From positions 1 through 37,866 of the forward strand of contig NZ_ATHL01000072.1 of the NCBI RefSeq assembly GCF_000445125.1: a DNA stretch of 37,866 nucleotides, given 5' to 3'. The notes below the pieces were generated by a model, which had not been told where the DNA came from, ran no database searches, and saw only the letters and a list, made by a program, of their open reading frames with translations. Below are positions 1 to 7,445 of the stretch, one piece after another. Each line of letters starts with the position of its first letter. Position 1 is the stretch's first letter. Source of the DNA: Novosphingobium lindaniclasticum LE124. Its GTDB lineage: Bacteria; Pseudomonadota; Alphaproteobacteria; Sphingomonadales; Sphingomonadaceae. A program made the position numbers and the translations under genes.

Positions 1-617
1 ATCTTGTCGACAGCAGTCCTCATATTATCGAAGATCCCACGCTGGGGCACGCCGCCCAGCACCCTGAACGCCTGCGTCAGCGCGTCGAACAGCATCTCAT
101 GGGTCTGCAGCAGATAGGCTCGGACGATGAAGGCGCGGCTATGCGCCAGTTTGGTATGGGCGACCTGTAGCTTCGTCGGCTTGCCATCCAGCACGGCATA
201 GTCCTCGCTCCAGTCGAACTGGAATGCCTCGCCAGGCTGGAAAACCAGGGGCACGAATGTTCCACGTCCGCTGGTCTGCTGCTCATACTGCAGCTCGGTC
301 CGCCACCGTCGGGCAAAAGCGGCAACCCGGTTATAAGAGCCATCGTATCCCAGCTCGACCAGATCAGCATGCAACTGCTTGGCAGTCCGCCTTTGTTTAC
401 GGGACTTCTTGGATTCCACTCGCAACCAGGCCGTCAGCTTCTCGGCGTAAGGGTCGAGTTTGCTCGGCCGGATCGGAACCTTGAAGCTCGGCTCAATCGC
501 GTCAGAACGCAGATATTTGCGGATGGTATTGCGGGACAGGCCGGTCCGCCTCTTGATCTCGCGAATGGAGATCTTCTGCCGGAAATGCCACCGGCGGATC
601 ACACTGAGTAAGTCCAT
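1..617 (-). CDS. istA: IS21-family transposase IstA, N-terminal part
   Basis: This is the transposase of the IS21-family element, a DDE enzyme that moves the element together with the ATPase IstB. The 205 codons present run off the left edge, and family members are about 400-500 residues, so roughly half is visible. The N-terminus has a helix-turn-helix around residues 15-35 (ISIREIKRRTGLSRNTIRKY). The start of the rve/DDE domain follows, with the first acidic residue at D135 in FQFDWSEDY and a further Asp near 197 in GIFDNMRTAV. The ATG at 617 is chosen because the protein then begins like other IstA proteins. No frameshift is seen in the visible part, so the element may still be active. Confidence 0.88.
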   Translation of the reverse strand, partial: MDLLSVIRRWHFRQKISIREIKRRTGLSRNTIRKYLRSDAIEPSFKVPIRPSKLDPYAEKLTAWLRVESKKSRKQRRTAKQLHADLVELGYDGSYNRVAAFARRWRTELQYEQQTSGRGTFVPLVFQPGEAFQFDWSEDYAVLDGKPTKLQVAHTKLAHSRAFIVRAYLLQTHEMLFDALTQAFRVLGGVPQRGIFDNMRTAVDK

Positions 618-667
618 GTTGATCACTCCACGACCCTCCGACTGGCAGCCGGAGGCGAGGGAAACAT

Positions 668-693
668 GGGTCAATTCTCAATGGTAATTTATA
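668..693. repeat. IS21 inner terminal repeat
   Basis: This 26-bp sequence begins GGGTCAATTCTCAATGGTAA on the plus strand. It matches the outer repeat at 702-727 in 19 of 26 positions and lies 8 bp inside it. IS21-family elements carry such repeated terminal sequences as IstA binding sites. Confidence 0.7.
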
Positions 694-701
694 CGTCCCC
701 C

Positions 702-727
702 GGGTCACATCTCAGTGGCAATCAACA
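702..727. repeat. IS21 outer terminal repeat, end of element
   Basis: This 26-bp sequence begins GGGTCACATCTCAGTGGCAA on the plus strand and ends in CA at 727, the expected outer tip of an IS21-type element. The next base belongs to the interrupted integrase gene. Confidence 0.7.
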
Positions 728-1216
728 CCCTATGCGCATACGGAGCTTGCGGGCCAGTTCGGGCTTCGTGGTCCAGATCGGCGTCAGCACCTTCTGGATG
801 TTGGCCGCCTCGATCGTATCGACCCGGCGGTTGCCCAGCGAGGGGAAGGCATAGGTTTCCAAGGAGGAGAGGAACGCGTCAGCGCTTTTCCCGACCCATC
901 CGGATTTGAGGGCAGCGTGCGTCTTCTTGGCCGCTTCCTTGAAGGTGGGGATGGGGCGCCGGTCACGATCGCGCTCGGCGATAGGATCGCGACCGTTCAG
1001 GGCATGTTTGCGCAGCTCGACGGCCTTCACACGGGCCTCGGCCAAGGTGAGGGCGGCTAGCGAACCAAGGCCAATATCGCGGCGCATCTTGTCGCGCTGC
1101 ACCCGCAGGATCCAGGACTTAGCGCCCGTGGGCTTCACGACCAGATAGAGCCCATCGCCATCGCCGTGACGCCCGGGCTTTGCATTCTTCACACCAAGGG
1201 CGTTGAGCTTGCCCAT
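722..1216 (-). pseudogene. P4-type tyrosine integrase, C-terminus removed by IS21
   Basis: This is the N-terminal part of a site-specific tyrosine recombinase of the P4/CP4-57 kind, which inserts islands into tRNA genes. The start MGKLNALGVKNAKPGRHGDG and the region GLYLVVKPTGAKSW are the DUF4102 arm-binding domain (about residues 1-90). The core-binding SAM-like domain follows (about 95-160, IPTFKEAAKKTHAALKSGWV). The frame then enters the IS21 end at 727, and the last codons (GC and stop) come from the IS. The catalytic domain with its Arg-His-Arg-Tyr residues is absent; intact relatives are about 390-420 residues, against 164 here. The gene is therefore broken and the island can no longer move by its own integrase. 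The remaining piece would lie beyond the far end of the IS, left of the window. Confidence 0.9.
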
Positions 1217-1357
1217 CCAGTTCCCTCATCCGTTACCACATAACATCGTGGTTTGTGGCGAATGAGGGCGAAGATAGGCGAAGGCTGTTACTGTCACAAG
1301 CCCGGATTTCTGAGCGAGTCGTGAAGGTCGGCGAAGAATGGCGGAGAAAGAGTTATG

Positions 1358-1375
1358 ATCCTGTCGGGTGCACCA
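1358..1375 (+). other. Probable attachment site (tRNA 3'-end copy)
   Basis: The 18 bases ATCCTGTCGGGTGCACCA have the form of the 3' end of a tRNA: the end of the T arm, the acceptor strand CGGGTGC, a discriminator A and CCA. This resembles alphaproteobacterial tRNA-Arg as I remember it. The sequence before it is not tRNA, so this is the duplicated end (attR) of an element integrated into a tRNA 3' end. It lies 142 bp from the integrase start. The island is then on the left and the chromosome starts at 1376. The tRNA species is inferred. Confidence 0.62.
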
Positions 1376-1425
1376 TTCCTCCATTTTTATGTCCAGCACC
1401 GTCTTCGGGCGGGGACGTCCTGTTC

Positions 1426-1446
1426 GGGCGGCGTCGTGCGCCGCCC
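1426..1446 (-). terminator. GC-rich hairpin after the TM2 gene
   Basis: GGGCGGCG at 1426-1433 and CGCCGCCC at 1439-1446 form a perfect 8-bp stem with a 5-base loop, 14 bases after the stop of the TM2 gene on the minus strand. No T run follows on that strand, so it is at best a weak intrinsic terminator or an mRNA-end stabiliser. The rest of 1217-1459 holds the attachment site and no gene that I can see. Confidence 0.4.
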
Positions 1447-1459
1447 GCGGTTTGAGGCT

Positions 1460-1774
1460 TCAGGCGAGGACGCGGTGGACCAGGTTGGTGTTGTACTGCC
1501 GCAGCCATCCCGGGATCAGGAAGGCATCGACCAGAACCCAGATGCCGAGCGGGGTCAGGAAAAGCAGGCCGAAGCCGAAGATCCAGATCGTGGACCAGCC
1601 CAGCAGGAAGAGCACGAGTTGGACGATGCCGCCGGCGGCTTTGCCGGCGTAGAAGCGGTGGGCGCCGAGCGCGCCGAGGAAGAACCACAGCAGATAGGTC
1701 ACTCCGGTGGACTTCGCATTGGCTTGATAGAGCAGGCCTGCCATCGCCGCGTTCGATGAATCCGTGTTCGACAT
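1460..1774 (-). CDS. TM2 domain membrane protein
   Basis: This is a 104-residue inner-membrane protein of the TM2 family. The motif LLWFFLGALGAHRFYAGKAA, followed by a second hydrophobic stretch (VQLVLFLLGWSTIWIFGFG) and a third (LLFLTPLGIWVLVDAFLIPGW), is the TM2 signature with its short conserved hairpin. Its molecular role is not established. The ATG at 1774 is preferred over an upstream in-frame ATG at 1828 because GGGGGT lies 4-9 bases before it and the upstream stretch (MRDMTISPPLVFSKTG) looks non-coding. It is the first chromosomal gene beyond the putative attachment site and follows dnaE2 in the same direction after a 79-bp gap, so it may have its own promoter. Confidence 0.85.
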   Translation of the reverse strand: MSNTDSSNAAMAGLLYQANAKSTGVTYLLWFFLGALGAHRFYAGKAAGGIVQLVLFLLGWSTIWIFGFGLLFLTPLGIWVLVDAFLIPGWLRQYNTNLVHRVLA

Positions 1775-1853
1775 CGTTACCCCCGTTTTGGAAAAGACAA
1801 GCGGCGGGGATATGGTCATGTCTCTCATAAATCACGGATTTTCATCAGGTCGA

Positions 1854-4800
1854 TCAATGGAAATCTCTCGATCGAGGAAGAATCCGCACATTGCGGGGAT
1901 GCTGAGGGCGGACGAATTCGTCGGCGCGCGAGAGTTGCAGATGGGTTTCGTGGTCATGCGACAGGCGTTTCAGTTCGAGGGTGCGATCATGGATGGAATG
2001 GGCCATGACATGGATGACGCCCTCGGGGCTGTGTTGGACTAGTCCTTCCACCAGCATCAGGCGGGCCGCCATCACCGGGCGGCGATAGATTTCGAACAGC
2101 CGCGCCCAGATCACCACGTTGGCTATGCCGCTTTCGTCCTCCATCGTGACGAAGATGGCGTTGCCCTTGCCGGGACGTTGGCGAATCAGCACCACGCCGG
2201 CGACTTTCACGCGCTTGCCGTTCTTTGCTTCTGCCAATTCGGCGCAGCTCAGCACGCCCTCGGCTGCGAAGACCGGGCGGAGGAACGCCATCGGGTGGGC
2301 CTTCAGGGAGAGGCGGGTGGTCTGGTAATCCGCCGCGACTTGCTCCGACAGCGGCATGGCGGGCAGGGCGGCATCGGGTTCCTCCCCCAGTTCGCGGGCG
2401 CGGGCAGCGGCGAAGAGGGGAAGTTCGCCGGTCGGCGTGCGGCGCGCTTCCCAGAGGCCTTCGCGCCGGTCCAGGCCGATCGAGCGCAAGGCGTCGGCAT
2501 CGGCCAGCAGGTTGAGGGCACGTTGCGGCAGGTGGGCGCGGCGGGCGAGGTCTTCGAGGTTGGCGTAGGGGCGGTGGCTCTTGATCCCCTCTGCCCAGTT
2601 TTTGCGAAAACCGCTGATCTGTCGGAGGCCCAGGCGGAGCGCGAGTTCGCCTTTCGCGCTCCGCTCCAGAGTGCAGTCCCATTCGCTGTGGTTGGCGTCG
2701 ATCTGGCGTACTTCGACGCCGTGCTCCTGCGCGCAGCGGACGATCTGGGCCGGGGCGTAGAAGCCCATGGGCTGCGAATTCAGCAGGGCGGCGGCGAAAA
2801 TGGCCGGATAGTGGTGCTTGATATAGGCGGAAACCCAGACCAGCCGGGCGAAGGCGAGGGCGTGGCTTTCCGGGAAGCCGTAGCTGCCGAAGCCCTTGAT
2901 CTGCTGGAAGCAGCGCTCGGCGAAGTCCTTCTGGTAGCCGCGTGCCACCATGCCGTTTACCATCTTGCCGTGCAGGGTGCCGATCGTGCCGACATTGCGG
3001 AAGGTGGCCATGGCCCGGCGGAGCTGGTTGGCTTCGGCATCGGAGAAGTTCGCGGCGGTGATGGCGAGCCGCATGGCCTGTTCCTGGAACAGCGGAACGC
3101 CCTTGGTCTTGCCGAGCACTTCATAGAGTTCTTCGGGATCATGCGGGGGGGCGGGAGAAGGAAATTCCGGTTTCTCGATTCCTTGCCTGCGGCGAAGGTA
3201 AGGATGCACCATGTCTCCCTGAATCGGACCGGGACGGACGATGGCGACCTGAATGACGAGGTCGTAGAATTCCTTGGGCTTCAAACGAGGCAGCATGTTC
3301 ATCTGAGCCCGGCTTTCCACCTGGAATACGCCGATGCTGTCGCCCTTCTGAAGCATCTCGTAGACTGCGCGGACATGGGGAGGGTTGTCCCTGTAGTCCT
3401 TCTCGTCACCCGGCACTGAACTGAGCTGGTACTGGCGGCCGATGTGAGTCTCGATCAATTCGAAGGCCTTGCCGATGCAGGTCAGCATGCCAAGCGCCAG
3501 AATGTCGACTTTCATCAGCTTCAGCGTGTCGATGTCGTCCTTGTCCCATTCGATGAAAGTGCGGTCCTTCATGGCGGCGTTGTGGATCGGCACCGTTTCG
3601 TCGAGACGGTCCTGCGTCAGCACGAAGCCGCCGACATGTTGCGAGAGGTGGCGGGGGAAATTCAGGATCGTCCCGATGAAGCGATTGACCCTGGCGATCG
3701 TTGGGTTGTCGGGATCGAGGCCCGCTTCGAGGCAACGGTTGCGATCGTAATCGGCAGCGTAGCTGCCCCAGACGGTACTGGCCAGGCGGGCGGTGACGTC
3801 CTCGGTCAGGCCCAGGGCCTTGCCGACTTCGCGGGCGGCGCTGCGCGAGCGGTAATGGATTACGGTGGCGGCGATGCCAGCCCGTTCACGGCCATAGCGC
3901 TTGTAGATGTACTGCATCACTTCCTCCCGCCGCTCGTGCTCGAAGTCGACGTCGATGTCCGGCGGCTCCTTGCGCTCGGTGGAGATGAAGCGGGAGAACA
4001 GCAGGTTGTGCTTCATGGGATCGACGGCGGTGATCCCGAGGATGAAGCAGACCGCCGAATTGGCGGCGGAACCGCGGCCCTGGCAGAGAATGCCCTGACC
4101 TTGCGCCCACTGGACGATATCGTGGACGGTGAGGAAGTAGGCCGCGTATTGTTCTCCTTCGATGATCCTGAGTTCCTCGGAAAGAAGCCGGTCCAGCTTT
4201 TCGGGGATGCCCTGAGGATGAAGTTCGCCGGCGCGGCTCCAGACCAGTTCCTCCAGCCAGCCCTGCGGGGTGTAGCCATAGGGGACGGGTTCGTGGGGGT
4301 AGCTGTAGCTCAGATCGTCGAGCTTGAAGACGATGCCGTTCATGAAGTCTTGGGTGGCGGCGATCGCTTCGGGGGCGGCGGCGAAGAGGCGGGCCATTTC
4401 GGCGGCGGGTTTCAGGTGCCGCTCGGCATTGGCGGCAAGGCGGCGGCCGGCGGCCTGGACGGTGGTCTTCTCGCGGATCGCGGTCATGACGTCGTGCAGG
4501 GGGCGGGACTCTGGGCCGTCGTACTGGGCGTCGTTGATGGCGATCAGCGGGACGCCGGTGGAGGCTGCCTGTTCGCGCAAGGCGATGAGGCGGCGGGCGT
4601 CACGGCCCTGACGCAGCATCGTCGCGCCCAGCCAGACCTTGCCGGGGGCGGCATCGCGGAGCCGGCATAGAAATTCGTCCGAGGCGGGCGTGGCGACGAT
4701 CAGTTGCATCTCCTCCAGGAAGTCGAGGAGGTCGCTGAAATGCAGCACACAGCTGCCCTTGGTCGTGCGCAAGTTCCCGGTGGTGAGCAGGCGGGTGAGT

Positions 4801-5114
4801 CGTCCCCAGCCATAGCGGGTGCTGGGATAGGCAAGGATTTCCGGAGTATCGTCGGCGAAGACCAGCCGCGCGCCGACCATGAGGCGGAACGGGGGCAGGG
4901 TAACGCCTTCCTCTGCCTGCTCTTCCGCGAATAGCCGTAGAGCGGCGAGGGCGCGGGCGACGCCGGATACCGTATTGCGGTCGGCAATGCCGATGCCGGG
5001 GTGGCCGAGATTCAGGGCGGCGAGCGCCATCTCGCCCGGCGTGCTCGCGCCGCGCAGGAAGGAATAGGCGGTCGTCGTCGCGAACTCGACGTAGGATGGC
5101 CCTTTGTCACTCAT
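1854..5114 (-). CDS. dnaE2: Error-prone DNA polymerase DnaE2 (ImuC)
   Basis: This C-family DNA polymerase performs SOS-induced translesion synthesis together with ImuA and ImuB. The 1086-residue length is usual for DnaE2. It has an N-terminal PHP domain in which the metal-binding histidines are replaced (ATTTAYSFLRGAS), as is common in this branch. The polymerase core carries the catalytic aspartates in PDIDVDFEHERR (D386, D388 and D390) and the GRGSAANSAVC motif. Helix-hairpin-helix regions and a C-terminal OB fold follow (KRVKVAGVVLIRQRPGKGNA, then FVTMEDESGIANVVIW). The ATG at 5114 overlaps the imuB stop as ATGA, so translation is coupled. The frame stays open for 135 codons upstream of this ATG, but that part is imuB read in another frame. 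Expression should follow the LexA-controlled promoter before imuA. Confidence 0.96.
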   Translation of the reverse strand: MSDKGPSYVEFATTTAYSFLRGASTPGEMALAALNLGHPGIGIADRNTVSGVARALAALRLFAEEQAEEGVTLPPFRLMVGARLVFADDTPEILAYPSTRYGWGRLTRLLTTGNLRTTKGSCVLHFSDLLDFLEEMQLIVATPASDEFLCRLRDAAPGKVWLGATMLRQGRDARRLIALREQAASTGVPLIAINDAQYDGPESRPLHDVMTAIREKTTVQAAGRRLAANAERHLKPAAEMARLFAAAPEAIAATQDFMNGIVFKLDDLSYSYPHEPVPYGYTPQGWLEELVWSRAGELHPQGIPEKLDRLLSEELRIIEGEQYAAYFLTVHDIVQWAQGQGILCQGRGSAANSAVCFILGITAVDPMKHNLLFSRFISTERKEPPDIDVDFEHERREEVMQYIYKRYGRERAGIAATVIHYRSRSAAREVGKALGLTEDVTARLASTVWGSYAADYDRNRCLEAGLDPDNPTIARVNRFIGTILNFPRHLSQHVGGFVLTQDRLDETVPIHNAAMKDRTFIEWDKDDIDTLKLMKVDILALGMLTCIGKAFELIETHIGRQYQLSSVPGDEKDYRDNPPHVRAVYEMLQKGDSIGVFQVESRAQMNMLPRLKPKEFYDLVIQVAIVRPGPIQGDMVHPYLRRRQGIEKPEFPSPAPPHDPEELYEVLGKTKGVPLFQEQAMRLAITAANFSDAEANQLRRAMATFRNVGTIGTLHGKMVNGMVARGYQKDFAERCFQQIKGFGSYGFPESHALAFARLVWVSAYIKHHYPAIFAAALLNSQPMGFYAPAQIVRCAQEHGVEVRQIDANHSEWDCTLERSAKGELALRLGLRQISGFRKNWAEGIKSHRPYANLEDLARRAHLPQRALNLLADADALRSIGLDRREGLWEARRTPTGELPLFAAARARELGEEPDAALPAMPLSEQVAADYQTTRLSLKAHPMAFLRPVFAAEGVLSCAELAEAKNGKRVKVAGVVLIRQRPGKGNAIFVTMEDESGIANVVIWARLFEIYRRPVMAARLMLVEGLVQHSPEGVIHVMAHSIHDRTLELKRLSHDHETHLQLSRADEFVRPQHPRNVRILPRSRDFH

Positions 5115-6673
5115 GCGAAGACGCCGTGGAGATACCAGCGAGGATCGGCCTTCTCGCTGCCGTAGAGGCCATGGCGGAACAGCCAGAAGCGGCGGCCGTC
5201 CTCGTCCTCGATGCGGTAGTAGTCGCGGGTGGGGCCGGTGGCCTCGACCGTCTTCCACCAGGGATAGGCGAGGCGTTCCGGCCCTTCCTGCCGCACCACC
5301 CGGTGCTGCCGCCCCTGCCAGCCGAACCGGCGCGGCGGACCGTCCGGCACTTCGGCCAGCACGGTGACCGGCTGGGGCGGCTCGAACAGGAACAGCGGGC
5401 GCAAGGGCGGCTCGCCCGCTTCCGGCTGGGGCCAGGGTTGCCGTGGGGACGCGGCCGGGACCAGCCGATCGGCATATTCCGGCAAGTGCTCGTCGCGCGG
5501 GGCGAAGCGGTGAAGGCATTCGGCGCCGAAGCGCACCTGCAGGCGGTCGAGCAAAGGGGCGAGGTCGGGCCTGCCGGTATCCTCCTCGTCCAACCGGTCC
5601 TGCCCCTCGGACACGTCTTCGTGCAAGGGAACGGACATGCGCAGGAGGTCGTAGCCGAAGCCCGGATCGAGTGGGTCGGACAGCGAATCTATACGCTCGC
5701 GGAAAAGCCGCACGACATCGGCGGGTTCGCGCAGCGGCAACCCGCTGTCGATGGCCAGCCGGGCGACATGGCCATCGGTGCGGAACAGCGAGACTTCGTA
5801 GCGGCGCCCCCCGCGTCCGCGCGCCACGAGCAGGTCGCGTGCCTGTCCCGCCAGCCGTTCGATCACGCCGAGCAGGGGTTTGACCGTGGCCATCGGCTCG
5901 GCGAAACGCTGCTCCACCCAGATCGGGGGCAGGGCGCGATGCGGGGTGATGCGCCGGTCCTGCTCTTCCAGCAGATGGGCAAGCGCGATGGACATGGCCT
6001 TGCCGAACCGGGCCACAAGGGGCGCGCGGGGGCGATCGGCGAGCTGGCCGATGGTGCGCAGCCCGGCGCGCCCAAGGGCGAGGTGGGCATCGCCTTCGAG
6101 CCCCAGCGCCGCCACCGGCAGTTCGCGCACGGATCGCTTGCCGAACCGGGCGAGGGCCAGGGCGGCATCCGGGGTTCCCGCGCAGGCCGCCAGCGCGCGA
6201 AAGCCCAGCCGGGACAGGCGGGCGACGAGATCGTCCCGGACCCCGGTCTCATCCATGGCCAGGATGTCGAAGCAGCCGGTGAGGTCCAGCACCAGGGCAT
6301 CGTCGCCGTGAGGCGCGACGGTGGGGGTATAGCGTTCGCAGGCTTCGGCCAGGCGCAGGAGCAGGGCATGATCGGCTTCGGGGCGGTGCTCCAGGGCGGC
6401 GAGATCGGGTTCCTGCGCGCGGGCGTCGGCCAGCATCATGCCCGCCGACAGGCCAAGCGTGAGCGCGGCGGGTGATAGCGCCATGATGCGCTGCGCTCCG
6501 CGCTGCTTGGCGATGAGGGCGAAAGCCGCGTCAGGCGGCGCTGCGCCTTCCCGCATCGCCCGTTCGGACGGCAGGAAGGGCAGGGTTATCGCCAGATAGC
6601 GGCGCTCGGCCCGATCTTGGGGCTTGGAAGGCGCTGCGCTCACGATCCCATTCCAGTTGCAGGTTGAGGCCAT
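5111..6673 (-). CDS. imuB: Y-family polymerase-like mutasome protein ImuB
   Basis: ImuB is an inactive Y-family polymerase relative that links DnaE2 to the sliding clamp in SOS mutagenesis. The N-terminal half follows the DinB/UmuC fold (YLAITLPFLPSERA; LDLTGCFDILAMDETGVRDD), but the acidic catalytic motifs of active Y-family enzymes are not present. The C-terminal region has the ImuB-specific block ending RDYYRIEDEDGRRFWLFRHG. Length is 520 residues from the ATG at 6673. That start lies 143 bases inside the imuA coding region and has no good ribosome binding site. A GTG at 6643 is an alternative, since similarity to ImuB begins near YLAITL. It overlaps dnaE2 by four bases and is part of the imuA-imuB-dnaE2 operon. 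Confidence 0.93.
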   Translation of the reverse strand: MASTCNWNGIVSAAPSKPQDRAERRYLAITLPFLPSERAMREGAAPPDAAFALIAKQRGAQRIMALSPAALTLGLSAGMMLADARAQEPDLAALEHRPEADHALLLRLAEACERYTPTVAPHGDDALVLDLTGCFDILAMDETGVRDDLVARLSRLGFRALAACAGTPDAALALARFGKRSVRELPVAALGLEGDAHLALGRAGLRTIGQLADRPRAPLVARFGKAMSIALAHLLEEQDRRITPHRALPPIWVEQRFAEPMATVKPLLGVIERLAGQARDLLVARGRGGRRYEVSLFRTDGHVARLAIDSGLPLREPADVVRLFRERIDSLSDPLDPGFGYDLLRMSVPLHEDVSEGQDRLDEEDTGRPDLAPLLDRLQVRFGAECLHRFAPRDEHLPEYADRLVPAASPRQPWPQPEAGEPPLRPLFLFEPPQPVTVLAEVPDGPPRRFGWQGRQHRVVRQEGPERLAYPWWKTVEATGPTRDYYRIEDEDGRRFWLFRHGLYGSEKADPRWYLHGVFA

Positions 6674-7271
6674 CGCGCCCGCCGCGACGGCGCAGCAGGG
6701 TCACGTCGAAAACCGGACCGCCCGGCGCATTGCCCGGTAGGGGAACCGAAGGGGCGCTGGCGACCTGCCAGCGGGTATGGGCGGCGCTGGGCGTGGGGTC
6801 GGCGCCGCTGCGCACGATCATGACCATGGTGCCGCTCTGCTCCGCCGCCAGGGCGAGGCGCCGGGACGCGGTAAGATCGAAGGCCGGCGCGCGCCCGTCC
6901 ATCTCCATCACCACCGCCCCCGCGCCGCCATGGCGAACGCAGTCGATGGCCGCACGTAACAGGCTCTGGAGATCGGGCAGGCGCATGAGGACCATTGTCG
7001 CGGGGTCTATGCCCAGTTCGGCCAGGCCGGGGGCATAAGGACGCTGCCGGGCCTGTCTGCTTTTCGCCAGGCGCAACCAGAGCGACGGCTCTCCATTCCG
7101 GCGTGCCTGGACCGCGCAGAGCAGTCCGAGCGCCAGTGCAGCAGCGCCGTCCTGCTCGCCGGCGGCATAGAATTCATGCACCCCGTCCTGCCGCAAAGGC
7201 GCATCCGGCCAACCCTCCAGGCTTGGCTGCACCAGACTGGCAGCGGGTTTGAGGCGACTCGAATCGAACAT
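6531..7271 (-). CDS. imuA: SOS mutagenesis protein ImuA
   Basis: ImuA is the RecA-like partner of ImuB and DnaE2 in the inducible mutasome. The 246-residue protein shows the usual start (PAASLVQPSLEGWPDAPLRQ, then DGVHEFYAAG) and a RecA-fold core (LWLRLAKSRQARQRPYAPGL; ATMVLMRLPDLQSLLRAAID). It ends in the conserved GRDGLNLQLEWDRERSAF segment followed by about 30 residues of Pro/Arg/Ala-rich tail that lie within the overlap with imuB. No Walker A motif is evident, which is normal for ImuA. The ATG at 7271 sits directly beside a triple GTTC LexA operator, and no Shine-Dalgarno is visible. It is the first gene of the SOS operon. Confidence 0.93.
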   Translation of the reverse strand: MFDSSRLKPAASLVQPSLEGWPDAPLRQDGVHEFYAAGEQDGAAALALGLLCAVQARRNGEPSLWLRLAKSRQARQRPYAPGLAELGIDPATMVLMRLPDLQSLLRAAIDCVRHGGAGAVVMEMDGRAPAFDLTASRRLALAAEQSGTMVMIVRSGADPTPSAAHTRWQVASAPSVPLPGNAPGGPVFDVTLLRRRGGRDGLNLQLEWDRERSAFQAPRSGRAPLSGDNPALPAVRTGDAGRRSAA

Positions 7272-7306
7272 TTGTTCTTTTTATGTTCTATCCTTGTTCA
7301 AGGCAA
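7266..7306 (-). promoter_or_regulatory. LexA operator and putative leaderless promoter of imuA
   Basis: GTTC occurs at 7274-7277, 7285-7288 and 7296-7299, each separated by exactly seven bases. This gives two overlapping copies of the alphaproteobacterial LexA box GTTC-N7-GTTC. A GAAC at 7266-7269 also makes a palindromic GAAC-N4-GTTC with the first half-site, partly inside the coding sequence. On the minus strand TTGCCT (7306-7301), a 17-base spacer and TAAAAA (7283-7278) resemble a -35/-10 pair. These place transcription start at or next to the ATG at 7271. The LexA boxes cover the spacer and -10. The operator is clear; the promoter elements and leaderless start are inferred. Confidence 0.82.
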
Positions 7307-7392
7307 TCGGGGAGGGATAAGGCTGGTGGACAGTCCCGAGGTATCCCCAGAAACCGTCGGTAAGATGGGGATGTCGAGCATGAGGCAGCACG

Positions 7393-7427
7393 AAAAAGGG
7401 GCCGGAAGTTTCCTCCCGACCCCTTTT
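7393..7427 (-). terminator. Intrinsic terminator of fabI, probably bidirectional
   Basis: AAAAGGGG at 7394-7401 pairs with CCCCTTTT at 7420-7427, with one internal mismatch and an inner CGG/CCG pairing. On the minus strand the stem is followed by TTTTT, 19 bases after the fabI stop. The T run on the plus side is shorter. Confidence 0.8.
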
Positions 7428-7445
7428 CAATCCAGATCGCGTCGA

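Larger units (their letters stand above)
1..727 (-). mobile_element. IS21-family insertion sequence, one terminus (partial)
   Basis: This is the istA-proximal end of an IS21-family element that runs off the left edge. The boundary is placed at 727 because the minus strand begins TGTTGATTGCC there, IS21-type elements start with TG, and the interrupted integrase reading frame stops exactly at this point. Two related 26-bp repeats lie just inside the end, as the multiple terminal repeats of this family do. The istB gene and the other end are outside the window, so the target duplication cannot be checked. Confidence 0.85.

Noticed and set aside
2178..3419. Long plus-strand open frame (413 codons) opposite dnaE2
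   Set aside because: It is the antisense of dnaE2; the protein is biased toward Gly/Ala/Val/His with no domain, as expected in a GC-rich shadow.
5096..6475. Long plus-strand open frame opposite imuB
   Set aside because: Antisense shadow of imuB with low-complexity composition and no recognisable motif.
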